DNA from: an uncultured Oscillospiraceae bacterium
Lineage (GTDB): Bacteria; Bacillota; Clostridia; Oscillospirales; Oscillospiraceae
Direction: 5' to 3'
DNA: 64,000 bases
Assembly (NCBI GenBank): GCA_910578575.1
Contig: CAJTQP010000002.1
Location: 1-64,000 of the forward strand
Every line of letters starts with the position of its first letter. Positions within the stretch are counted from its first letter, which is position 1. Made by a program: the position numbers and the translations under genes. Of this stretch, positions 46,009 to 53,756 are shown piece after piece. Below the pieces are notes generated by a model, which searched no databases, was not told where the DNA came from, and was given only the letters and a program-made list of their open reading frames with translations.

Positions 46009-46136
46009 TACAAAGACGCGCCCGTGTCCTCACCACCCGTATGTTCACAATCTGCGTGGTTGGGCCTGCCGTGTGAACAAACCTGTCTTGCGTGTGCTCC
46101 CGTTGGATGTAGGGGCCGGCGCCCTCGCCGGCCCGC
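45986..46136 (+). repeat. Dispersed intergenic repeat, copy 1 (hisF-hisIE gap)
   Basis: About 151 bases. Left end 45986-46012 (GGGACGCCGAGGGCGGCGTC, then CCCTACA) and right end 46109-46134 (TGTAGGGGCCGGCGCCCTCG) are imperfect inverted repeats. An inner GTTCACA ... TGTGAAC pair is present. It shares the same ordered blocks with copies at 55544 and 60286. Confidence 0.85.
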
Positions 46137-46173
46137 GGTGTTTCCACCGGCCTACGGTGTCATCACCTGCCTT

Positions 46174-46929
46174 CTACCGCACCAAAACCCCGTTCCTTCG
46201 CAGTTCATCCTTCAAGTCCGGGATGGCAATTTCCCCAAAATGGAACACCGACGCCGCCAGCCCTGCGTCCACGCCGGGGAGGGTCTGGAAGAGTTCGGTG
46301 AAATCCGCCATCTTCCCCGCCCCCCCGGAGGCGATCACGGGGACCTTTACGGCGGCGCAGACGGCCTGGAGCAGTTCCAAATCGAAGCCGCCCTTCACCC
46401 CGTCGGTGTCGATGGAGTTTACCACCACTTCCCCGGCCCCCAGGGCCACGCCCTGTTTGATCCAGGCGATGGCCTCCAGGCCGGTGTCGTCCCGGCCCCC
46501 CCGGCCAAAGACCCGGAACTGGCCCCCCACCCGCTTCACGTCGGCGGAGAGCACCACGCACTGGCTGCCGTAGCGCTGGGCGGCCTGCCGGATCAGCTCC
46601 GGGTTGCGCAACGCCCCGGAGTTGACGCTGACCTTATCCGCGCCGCATTTCAGCACCCGGTCAAAGTCCTCCAGGCTGTTGATGCCGCCCCCTACGGTGA
46701 GGGGGATGAACACCCGGCTGGCGGTCTCCCGCAGGATATCCGTAAACAGGCCCCGCCCTTCCGCGGAGGCGGTGATGTCGTAAAAGACCAGCTCGTCGGC
46801 CCCGTTTTTGCTATAGAACTCCGCCAGCTCCACTGGGGAGCTCACGTCGCCCAGGCCCTCAAAGCGGACCCCCTTCACCACCCGGCCGTCCTTCACGTCC
46901 AGGCAGGGGATGATGCGTTTTGTAATCAT
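46174..46929 (-). CDS. hisF: Imidazole glycerol phosphate synthase subunit HisF
   Basis: 251 residues, (beta/alpha)8 barrel. RIIPCLDVKDGRVVKGV with the catalytic Asp, DITAS, PLTVGGGI, and ASGGAGK phosphate-binding ends. It uses ammonia from HisH to form IGP and AICAR. It overlaps hisA by 4 bases. Confidence 0.96.
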   Translation of the reverse strand: MITKRIIPCLDVKDGRVVKGVRFEGLGDVSSPVELAEFYSKNGADELVFYDITASAEGRGLFTDILRETASRVFIPLTVGGGINSLEDFDRVLKCGADKVSVNSGALRNPELIRQAAQRYGSQCVVLSADVKRVGGQFRVFGRGGRDDTGLEAIAWIKQGVALGAGEVVVNSIDTDGVKGGFDLELLQAVCAAVKVPVIASGGAGKMADFTELFQTLPGVDAGLAASVFHFGEIAIPDLKDELRRNGVLVR

Positions 46930-47648
46930 GGCGTTCCCTCCCCCAGGCGCACCGCCTGGGCCAGGTCGATGGTGCCGGCGTACAGGGCCCGGCCGATGAT
47001 GGCCCCGGCGGCCCCGGCCCGGCGCAGGGCCTCCACATCCTCCAGGGAGGTCACCCCGCCGGAGGCGATGATATCCATGTGGTAGCGGGCGGAGAGGGCG
47101 GCGTAGAGCTTGTGGTTGGTGCCCCCCATGGCGCCGTCCTTGGAGATATCGGTGCAGATCACCGTCTGCACCCCCAAGTCCTGCATTCGGCCTAGAAAGA
47201 CGTCCCAGCTCTCGGCGCTGGTCTCCAGCCAGCCCTTGATGGCGATCTTTCCGTTTTTCAGGTCCGCCCCCACGGCGATCTTCTCCCCGTACTGCTTCAC
47301 GGCGGCGGCGGTGAAGTCCGGGTCCGTGACGGCGGCGGTGCCCAGGATCACCCGGCTGGCCCCGGCCTCTAAGTAGCGGCGCACGGTGTCCATGGTGCGG
47401 ATGCCGCCCCCCACCTGGACGAACATCCCCGTCTGCTTGGCGATGGCCTCGATGGTGGCCAGGTTGGTGGTCTCCCCGGTCTTGGCCCCCTCCAGGTCCA
47501 CCACATGGAGGCAGGTGGCCCCGGCGGCCTCGAAGCGCTCCACGGTGTGGAGGGGTTCCGGGTCGTATACCGTCATTTTTTCATAGTCCCCCTGAAAGAG
47601 GCGCACTGCTTGGCCCCCAAACAGGTCGATGGCAGGGAAAATCTTCAT
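46926..47648 (-). CDS. hisA: Phosphoribosylformimino-5-aminoimidazole carboxamide ribotide isomerase
   Basis: 240 residues, barrel related to HisF. FPAIDLFGGQAVRLFQGDY with the catalytic Asp, QVGGGIRTM, VICTDISKDGAMGG with the second Asp, and ASGGVTSLEDV. It carries out the Amadori isomerisation of ProFAR. Its start lies one base after the hisH stop on the same strand. Confidence 0.95.
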   Translation of the reverse strand: MKIFPAIDLFGGQAVRLFQGDYEKMTVYDPEPLHTVERFEAAGATCLHVVDLEGAKTGETTNLATIEAIAKQTGMFVQVGGGIRTMDTVRRYLEAGASRVILGTAAVTDPDFTAAAVKQYGEKIAVGADLKNGKIAIKGWLETSAESWDVFLGRMQDLGVQTVICTDISKDGAMGGTNHKLYAALSARYHMDIIASGGVTSLEDVEALRRAGAAGAIIGRALYAGTIDLAQAVRLGEGTP

Positions 47649-47649
47649 C

Positions 47650-48270
47650 TCACCAGTCCTCCTCGCAAAATGTCCGTAAAATCTGCAAGCCCACGTCCCC
47701 GCTCTTCTCCGGGTGGAACTGACAGCCCATCACCTTCCCGTGGGCCACGGCGGCGGTCAATTCCGCGCCGTACTCCGTGGTGGCGATGCAGGCATCGCCG
47801 CAGCCATCCGCCCAGAAGGAGTGGACGAAATACACGCAATCCCCTGCCTGGACACTGGCCAGGAGGGGGTGTTTTTCTCCCTGGGGGAAGTGCAGGGCGT
47901 TCCAGCCGATGTGGGGGATTTTGTAGTCCGGGGGGATGACCCCCGCCATGGGCACCACTTTGCCGGGGATGAGCCCCAGGCCGGGGCAGCGGCCGAACTC
48001 ATAGCTCTCGTCAAAGAGCAGCTGCATCCCCAGGCAGATACCCAGGATGGGCTTGCCTGCCTGGGCTTCCTCCAAAATCACCTGGTCCAGGCCGGTGGTG
48101 CGGAGTTTTTCTGCCGCGTCGGCAAAGGCCCCTACGCCGGGGAGGATCAGGCGGGGGGCCTGGCGTAGTTGGGCGGGGTCTCCTGTTACCACCGGCGTTT
48201 GGCCGATGGCTTCTAGGGAACGGCAGAGGGAAAAGAGGTTTCCTACGCCGTAATCTATTATTGCGATCAT
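47650..48270 (-). CDS. hisH: Imidazole glycerol phosphate synthase glutaminase subunit HisH
   Basis: 206 residues from ATG 48270 (MIAIIDYGVGN), with AGGAAGGAG upstream. Class I glutamine amidotransferase: nucleophile Cys in GICLGMQLLF, His in CQFHPEKSG and Glu two residues later. It supplies ammonia to HisF. It is separated from hisB by 337 bases of hairpin-rich DNA. Confidence 0.95.
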   Translation of the reverse strand: MIAIIDYGVGNLFSLCRSLEAIGQTPVVTGDPAQLRQAPRLILPGVGAFADAAEKLRTTGLDQVILEEAQAGKPILGICLGMQLLFDESYEFGRCPGLGLIPGKVVPMAGVIPPDYKIPHIGWNALHFPQGEKHPLLASVQAGDCVYFVHSFWADGCGDACIATTEYGAELTAAVAHGKVMGCQFHPEKSGDVGLQILRTFCEEDW

Positions 48271-48607
48271 ACCATCGCTCCTTCCTGTTTCGGCGGTGTG
48301 GATGGGACACCAGGTCAGGTCAGACATGGGGTTCCAGGGCCACGCCAACCCAAGGCTCCTTTTGAAAGGAGCTCCCGGCGAAGCCGGGTGAGGATTGCCT
48401 CCGGGCACAAAAGGTGGGTTTTCCACCATGTCGTGAGGGGCACCCTACGAAGGGAAATCGTGTGGTTCTCTTTCTGTGTCGTCGGGGGCACTCACACTTC
48501 TGGGAATCACCCGTCACGGGCTTCGCCGTGACACCCTCTTTGGAAAAGAGGGCTTTTTGGGGGGGGCTTGTCCACAGGTTCTCTTAATTATACCAGCTTT
48601 TCTCTCA
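48271..48607. repeat. Hairpin-rich gap inside the his operon (hisB-hisH)
   Basis: No gene seen. It contains consecutive small palindromes: GCTCCTTT/AAGGAGC (about 48356-48372), CCCGGCGAAGCCGGG (about 48375-48390), GGTGGGTTTTCCACC, GTCACGGGCTTCGCCGTGAC, and CCCTCTTTGGAAAAGAGGG then CTTTTT near 48532-48557. The last looks like a plus-strand terminator. The his genes on both sides are on the minus strand. Confidence 0.6.
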
Positions 48608-49186
48608 TTACACCAGCATACCCTTCGTAGACGGCACCTGGTCCCCGGTGATCTTCACCGCGTCCCGCAGGCTCCGGCCCGCGGCTTTGAACACGCCCTC
48701 CAGGATATGGTGGCTGTTCTCCCCCGCCAGCTTGCGCAGGTGGAGGGTGCAGCCTGCCCGGCGGGTGAAGGCCAGCCAGAACTCCTTGGCCAGCTCCGTG
48801 TCGAAGCTCCCTACCTTCTGGGTGGGCAGGGGGATATCCCAGCAGAGCATCCCCCGGCCGGAGAGGTCCACGGCGGCCAGGATGAGGGCCTCGTCCATGG
48901 GCAGGAGGCTCTGGCCGAAACGCTCCACCCCCCGTAGGTCTCCCAGGGCTTGGGCGAAGGCGTCCCCCAGGCAGATGCCCACATCCTCCACGCTGTGGTG
49001 GTCGTCCACCCAGGTGTCGCCGCTGCACGCCACCGTGAGGCCGAAGCCCCCGTGGCGGGCGAAGCCGTTTAACATGTGGTCCAGGAAGCCCACGCCGGTT
49101 TTCATCTCCCGTTGGCCCCCCTCCAAACACAGGGTGAGGCGGATGTCGGTCTCGGCGGTTTTCCGTTGGATGCTTGCCTCTCTCAT
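48608..49186 (-). CDS. hisB: Imidazoleglycerol-phosphate dehydratase
   Basis: 192 residues, the dehydratase domain only (no histidinol-phosphatase fusion). Metal motifs FLDHMLNGFARH, DDHHSVEDVGI and ENSHHILEGVFKA are intact. It converts IGP to imidazole acetol phosphate. It overlaps hisC by 4 bases. Confidence 0.96.
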   Translation of the reverse strand: MREASIQRKTAETDIRLTLCLEGGQREMKTGVGFLDHMLNGFARHGGFGLTVACSGDTWVDDHHSVEDVGICLGDAFAQALGDLRGVERFGQSLLPMDEALILAAVDLSGRGMLCWDIPLPTQKVGSFDTELAKEFWLAFTRRAGCTLHLRKLAGENSHHILEGVFKAAGRSLRDAVKITGDQVPSTKGMLV

Positions 49187-50250
49187 ACCAGCCCCTCCTC
49201 TTCCAAAATGGCCCGGACTTCCTTTAAGAATGCCCCCATCTCCTCCTCGGTGCCGATGGTCACCCGGTTATAGTCCGCCAAGGCCGGGTCAGAGAAGTGG
49301 CGGATGAGGACCCCCCGTTCCTTGAGCTTCCGGTAGAGGGTCTCCCCAGGCAGCCCTTCCCGGCGGATAAAGAGGAAATTGGCCTTGGAGTCCGGGAAGG
49401 TAAAGCCCAGCCCCTGCAAGGCCACCCCGATGCGCTCTCTGGTGGCCATGATGCGCTTGGCGTTTTCCACAAAGTAGGGGGCGGCATCCACCGCCGCTGC
49501 CCCCAATTTCAGGGTCAGGCGGTTGACGTTGTAGGGGTTGGTGGAAAACTTTAGCTTTTCCAGGTCCTCGATGAGTTCCCTGTCCCCCAGGGCAAAGCCC
49601 AGCCGGGCCCCGGCCATGGAGCGGGACTTGGAATAGGTCATCACCACCAGCAGGTTGGGGTAGCGGTGGATCAGCTCTGCCGCGCTCTCCCCGCCGAAGT
49701 CGACGTAGGCCTCATCCACCAGAACCACCTGGTCCGGGTTGGAGACCACGATTTTCTCGATGGCGTCCAGGCCCACCGCCAGCCCTGTGGGGGCGTTGGG
49801 GTTGGCCAGGACGGTGAAGCAGCCTGTCCCCCGCAGCTTGTCCACATCCAGGGAGAAGTCCTCTTTCAGGGGCACCTCTCGGTAAGGCACCCCATGGAGC
49901 TGGGCAAACACGGGGTAAAAGCTATAGCTGGGGCGAGGGAACACCGCCCCCTGGGCCCCGAAGGCCAGGAAGGCAAAATTCAAAATGTCGTCGGAGCCGT
50001 TGGAGAGAAAAACGTTCTCTGCCTTGCAGCCGTAGTACCAGGCCAGCTTTTCCTTCAAGTCCTTGCCCTCCGGGTCGGAGTAGAGCCGCAGCTCCGCAAC
50101 GTCCGTTTGGTTCAAGGCTTCCACCACCTCCGGGGCGGGGGGATAGGGGGACTCGTTGGTGTTGAGCTTGATATACTGCCGGTCCCTGGGCTGTTCCCCA
50201 GGGGTGTAGGCCTCTAGGGCGGCGAATTTTTCGTGGAGGAAACGGCTCAT
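49183..50250 (-). CDS. hisC: Histidinol-phosphate aminotransferase
   Basis: 355 residues, class I/II PLP aminotransferase. KLNTNESPYPPAP, SNGSDDIL, NPNAPTG, DEAYVDF, and the PLP lysine in TYSKSRSMAGARLGFALG. It overlaps hisD and hisB by 4 bases each, supporting one transcript. Confidence 0.95.
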   Translation of the reverse strand: MSRFLHEKFAALEAYTPGEQPRDRQYIKLNTNESPYPPAPEVVEALNQTDVAELRLYSDPEGKDLKEKLAWYYGCKAENVFLSNGSDDILNFAFLAFGAQGAVFPRPSYSFYPVFAQLHGVPYREVPLKEDFSLDVDKLRGTGCFTVLANPNAPTGLAVGLDAIEKIVVSNPDQVVLVDEAYVDFGGESAAELIHRYPNLLVVMTYSKSRSMAGARLGFALGDRELIEDLEKLKFSTNPYNVNRLTLKLGAAAVDAAPYFVENAKRIMATRERIGVALQGLGFTFPDSKANFLFIRREGLPGETLYRKLKERGVLIRHFSDPALADYNRVTIGTEEEMGAFLKEVRAILEEEGLV

Positions 50251-51533
50251 GACTTGCCCACCACCTTGGGGTCAAAGCGGATGTCGATGCTCCGGGCGTG
50301 GCCCGTCAGCCCTTCCTTTTTGGCAAAGTTGGACACCGTCTCCTGGGCCACGGACAGGGCCTCTGGGGTGTAGTACAGATACTGGCTCTTCTTGACGAAA
50401 TCGTCCACCGACAGGGGGCTGGAGAAGCGGGCGGTGCCCCCGGTGGGCAGGGTGTGGTTGGGCCCGGCGAAATAGTCCCCCAGGGCTTCCGGGCAGTTGT
50501 GGCCTAGGAAGATGGACCCGGCGTTCTGGATGGCGTTGAGCCAGCGGAAGGGCTCCGCCACGGACAGCTCCAAGTGTTCCGGGGCGATCTGGTTGGCGAT
50601 CTCCACCGCTTGTTCGATGCTCTGGGCCAGGATGATCTTGCCGTTGTTGTCGATGGAGGCCCTTGCAATTTCCTCCCGCTTTAACTGGGGAAGCTGTTCC
50701 TCCAGCGCCGCCTGGACGGCCTTGGCGAGAACCTCACTGTCCGTCACCAACACTGCGGAGGCCGCCTTGTCGTGCTCCGCCTGGCTGAGCAGGTCCGCTG
50801 CCACGATCTGAGGGTCGGCGGTGTCGTCGGCAATCACCAAAATCTCACTGGGGCCCGCCACCATGTCGATGCCCACGATGCCGAACACCTGGCGCTTGGC
50901 CTCCGCCACGAAGCGGTTGCCGGGGCCCACGATCTTGTCCACACGGGGGACGCTCTCGGTGCCGTAGGCCAGGGCCGCCACCGCCTGGGCGCCCCCCACC
51001 CGGAACACCCGGTCCACCCCGCACACCCGCGCGGCGGCCAGAATCGCCGGGGGGATTTTCCCATCCTTACCGGGGGGCGTCACCATGCACAGCTCCTTCA
51101 CCCCCGCCAGCTTGGCGGGGATGGCGTTCATCAGCACGCTGGAGGGGTAGGCGGCGGTGCCGCCGGGGACGTACAGTCCCACCCGCGCCAGGGGCATCAC
51201 CTTCTGGCCCAAGATCACCCCCCGCTCGTCGCTGGTCTGGAAGCCACTGCGCAGCTGATGCTGGTGGAAGGCGCTGATGCGCTCCGCCGCCCGGTAGAGG
51301 ATATCCACCAGGGCCGGGTCCGCCCGGCGGAATCCCTCGTCGATGGCCCCCTGGCCCAGCTCGATACTGGACAGCTCCGCCCCGTCAAAAGCCTTGGTAT
51401 ATTCTTTCAGGGCCGCGTCGCCCTTGGTCTTGACGTTCTCGATGATGGCCCGGACCTCCGCCTCCGCGTCCCGCACCGGGTCTTGCCGGGAAAAAATCTC
51501 CGCCCCGGCGCTTGCCTGTAACATAGGGATCAT
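50247..51533 (-). CDS. hisD: Histidinol dehydrogenase
   Basis: 428 residues, full length. YVPGGTAAYPSSVLMNAIPA, IVGPGNRFVAEAKRQV, the zinc-ligand region DLLSQAEHDKAA and NHTLPTGGTARFSSPLSV. It performs the last two oxidations of histidine synthesis. Confidence 0.96.
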   Translation of the reverse strand: MIPMLQASAGAEIFSRQDPVRDAEAEVRAIIENVKTKGDAALKEYTKAFDGAELSSIELGQGAIDEGFRRADPALVDILYRAAERISAFHQHQLRSGFQTSDERGVILGQKVMPLARVGLYVPGGTAAYPSSVLMNAIPAKLAGVKELCMVTPPGKDGKIPPAILAAARVCGVDRVFRVGGAQAVAALAYGTESVPRVDKIVGPGNRFVAEAKRQVFGIVGIDMVAGPSEILVIADDTADPQIVAADLLSQAEHDKAASAVLVTDSEVLAKAVQAALEEQLPQLKREEIARASIDNNGKIILAQSIEQAVEIANQIAPEHLELSVAEPFRWLNAIQNAGSIFLGHNCPEALGDYFAGPNHTLPTGGTARFSSPLSVDDFVKKSQYLYYTPEALSVAQETVSNFAKKEGLTGHARSIDIRFDPKVVGKS

Positions 51534-52207
51534 TGCGCTGCCTCCTTTGCCGCCACCTGCTCCTGTAGGCCCTGGAAAAGGGTCTGGATGGCCTCATATT
51601 TGAATTGATAACTGACCTTGTTGGCGATGAGCCGGGCACTGATGTCCACGATGGTCTCGATGGGGGTCAGGCCGTTTTCCTTTAGGGTGGTGCCCGTCTC
51701 CACGATGTCCACGATCACGTCGGTCATCCCCAAAATGGGGGCGATCTCAATGGAGCCGTGGAGGCGGACCACGTCGATGTCCCGGCTCTGGCTGCTGTAG
51801 TAGCTCTGGGCGATGTTGGGAAATTCCGTGGCCACCCGGAGTTTTTGGTCCGGGTTGTCCCGAAAGCCCTCCAGAGCCGCCACGCACATGCGGCATTTCC
51901 CGATTTCCAGGTCCAGCAGCTCATAGACGCTGGGGGCATACTCCAGCAAGATGTCCTTCCCCGCCACCCCCACGTCGGCGGCCCCCCGCTCCACATAGGC
52001 GGGCACGTCGGAGGGTTTCACCCAGAAATAGCGCACCTTGGCCTCCGGATTCTCAAAAATCAGCTTCCGCTTGGGGTCCAGCAGCTCCGGGCAGGGGAAA
52101 CCCGCCTGGGCCAGCATGGCATACACCCGCTCCCCCAGGCGGCCCTTGGGCAGGGCCACGTTCAGGAAGCCGTCGGCAGAGGTGCCGCTGTCAAACAAAG
52201 GTCTCAT
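51530..52207 (-). CDS. hisG: ATP phosphoribosyltransferase, short (HisGS) form
   Basis: 225 residues: NVALPKGRLGERVYAML, AADVGVAGKDIL, and ATEFPNIAQSYY. The C-terminal regulatory ACT-like domain of long HisG is absent, so it needs HisZ, which is encoded directly upstream with a 4-base overlap. It catalyses the committed step. Confidence 0.95.
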   Translation of the reverse strand: MRPLFDSGTSADGFLNVALPKGRLGERVYAMLAQAGFPCPELLDPKRKLIFENPEAKVRYFWVKPSDVPAYVERGAADVGVAGKDILLEYAPSVYELLDLEIGKCRMCVAALEGFRDNPDQKLRVATEFPNIAQSYYSSQSRDIDVVRLHGSIEIAPILGMTDVIVDIVETGTTLKENGLTPIETIVDISARLIANKVSYQFKYEAIQTLFQGLQEQVAAKEAAQ

Positions 52208-53313
52208 GCCTCTTCCCCTCCTCTCAGGTCCATGGTTTCCCTGGCCCGGACCCCTGTGGGGTCCCGCCGGACCAGCACTTGCTTCCCGGCGGCGGTCTGC
52301 TCCGCCAGGGTCCGGGTGAGGGCCGTCAGGTCGGTGGCGTCGTCGTAGCGCAGGAGCAGGTCCACGTCGAAGTCCGTCTGAACCGGGTCCAAGCGCTCCA
52401 GCTCGTTGAGGTAGAGGGCAAAGCCCATGGCCCCGCAGTGCTTGCCCATGCGCTCCATCAGCTTGTCATACTGCCCCCCAGAGAGCACCCCACGGGGCAG
52501 GCCCTTCAAAAAGCCCCGGAAGACGATGCCGCTGTAGTAGTCCATATCCCCCTCCACGGAGAAGTCCAAAAAGACCTTATCTCCCAGGCCGTTGGCCTTC
52601 AGCAGGGCCTGGATGCTGCTGAGCTCCTCCCAGGCCTCCCTGGTCTTTTTGCCCCCCACGCACAGGGGGGCCAGATCCTGCAGGGCCTGTTCCATGGGGC
52701 CGTAGGTGGTGATGAGTTTTTCCAACAAGGCGGACACGGTGCCGCTGCGGCCTGTCTCCTGGCAGTAGCGCCCCAGCTCCGTGCGGTTCTTCTCCCGCAC
52801 CGCCTCCATCACACGGGGCAGGTCCTTGTCCGGGATCCCGGCGGCCTCCAAAAAGCCCCCCACCAGCCCCGCGTGGGACAGGTCCAAGATGTAGTCCTGG
52901 CGGATGGACGCCAAGCTCTCCACCGCCAGGGCGATGACCTCATAGATGTGGTACAGGTCCAGTTGGCCGATGCACTCCAGGCCCGTCTGCATGATCTCCT
53001 GAAAGCCCTCGTCCCCCTTGCCCCAGCGGTAGACGGTCTCATTGTAGTAGACCTTCCGGGGGCCCGGCGCCTGCTCCCGCGTGCTCTTGATGATGGAGAG
53101 GGTCACGTCAGGCTTCAAGGCCATGAGCACTCCCCGCTGGTCGGTGAAGGTGATCATCCGCTCGCTGACCAGAAAATCCTTGCTGCGGCCGTAGAGGTCG
53201 TATTCCTCAAACTTACTCATCTTAAAGGGGCTGTAGCCCCGGCGCTCATAGAGCTGCCGCAGGCGGTAGATGGTCTGCTCCTCCCGGCGCAGGATGCGTG
53301 TGTCCAGTTCCAT
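52204..53313 (-). CDS. hisZ: ATP phosphoribosyltransferase regulatory subunit HisZ
   Basis: 369 residues, a HisRS-like fold without the anticodon domain. Family boxes: LYERRGYSPF, FTDQRGVLMALKPDVT, KVYYNETVYRWG and SGGQYDKLME. It pairs with short HisG for activity and feedback by histidine. First gene of the his operon; AAAGGAGAGGGAAGG precedes the ATG. Confidence 0.94.
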   Translation of the reverse strand: MELDTRILRREEQTIYRLRQLYERRGYSPFKMSKFEEYDLYGRSKDFLVSERMITFTDQRGVLMALKPDVTLSIIKSTREQAPGPRKVYYNETVYRWGKGDEGFQEIMQTGLECIGQLDLYHIYEVIALAVESLASIRQDYILDLSHAGLVGGFLEAAGIPDKDLPRVMEAVREKNRTELGRYCQETGRSGTVSALLEKLITTYGPMEQALQDLAPLCVGGKKTREAWEELSSIQALLKANGLGDKVFLDFSVEGDMDYYSGIVFRGFLKGLPRGVLSGGQYDKLMERMGKHCGAMGFALYLNELERLDPVQTDFDVDLLLRYDDATDLTALTRTLAEQTAAGKQVLVRRDPTGVRARETMDLRGGEEA

Positions 53314-53353
53314 CCTTCCCTCTCCTTTCCATGAAATCGTCTCAGTGTCTCAC

Positions 53354-53382
53354 AGTTTATCACACTAGCACGATAAAGTAAA
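53354..53382 (-). promoter_or_regulatory. Candidate his operon promoter
   Basis: Minus strand TTTACT (53382-53377), 17-base spacer, TAAACT (53359-53354), with TG one base before the -10 (extended -10), about 40 bases before hisZ. Confidence 0.5.
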
Positions 53383-53460
53383 GGGAAAGCGCCCCCGGCC
53401 AAGGAAAATTTCCCGGCCTGGGCAGGCGGGGATTTGTGCAATATTTCTGGCGTTTTCCCA

Positions 53461-53490
53461 TTGACAAAACCCGTGCCTATCCGCTATCCT
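53461..53490 (+). promoter_or_regulatory. Promoter of the leuA T-box leader
   Basis: TTGACA at 53461-53466, 18-base spacer, TATCCT at 53485-53490. Confidence 0.55.
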
Positions 53491-53496
53491 ATATAG

Positions 53497-53724
53497 AGTA
53501 TATCACAACTGCATACCCTGCGCAATGAAGGGAATATGCTGTCTCCCCCTCCACCTCAGAGAGCGGCCGTCTGGTGCAAGGCCGTATGGAGCGAGGCACG
53601 CGTCTCACCCCGGAGCGCGAACTATTTGAGTGGGCGTTGTTGGACGCCAACAAGAGTGGTACCGCGGAAGCTATCCAGCCTTCGTCTCTTGATGTTCTTT
53701 GGAGAGACGATGGCTTTTATTGTT
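53497..53724 (+). ncRNA. T-box riboswitch upstream of leuA
   Basis: CAGAGAGCGGCCGTCTGGTG (stem I AG-bulge region, from about 53557), the T-box AAGAGTGGTACCGCGG (53652-53667), and a terminator stem 53677-53689 with 53703-53715 followed by TTTTATTGTTT. In CGTCTCACCCCGGAGCGCGAAC a CTC triplet is positioned as a Leu specifier, in keeping with leuA downstream. The 5' border is estimated from the promoter. Confidence 0.9.
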
Positions 53725-53756
53725 TCTCCCCGCCAAAAGAAAGGATATGGTTTCGT

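Noticed and set aside
53574..53756. N-terminal extension of LeuA
   Set aside because: The added codons are the T-box leader; ATG 53757 gives the normal protein start.
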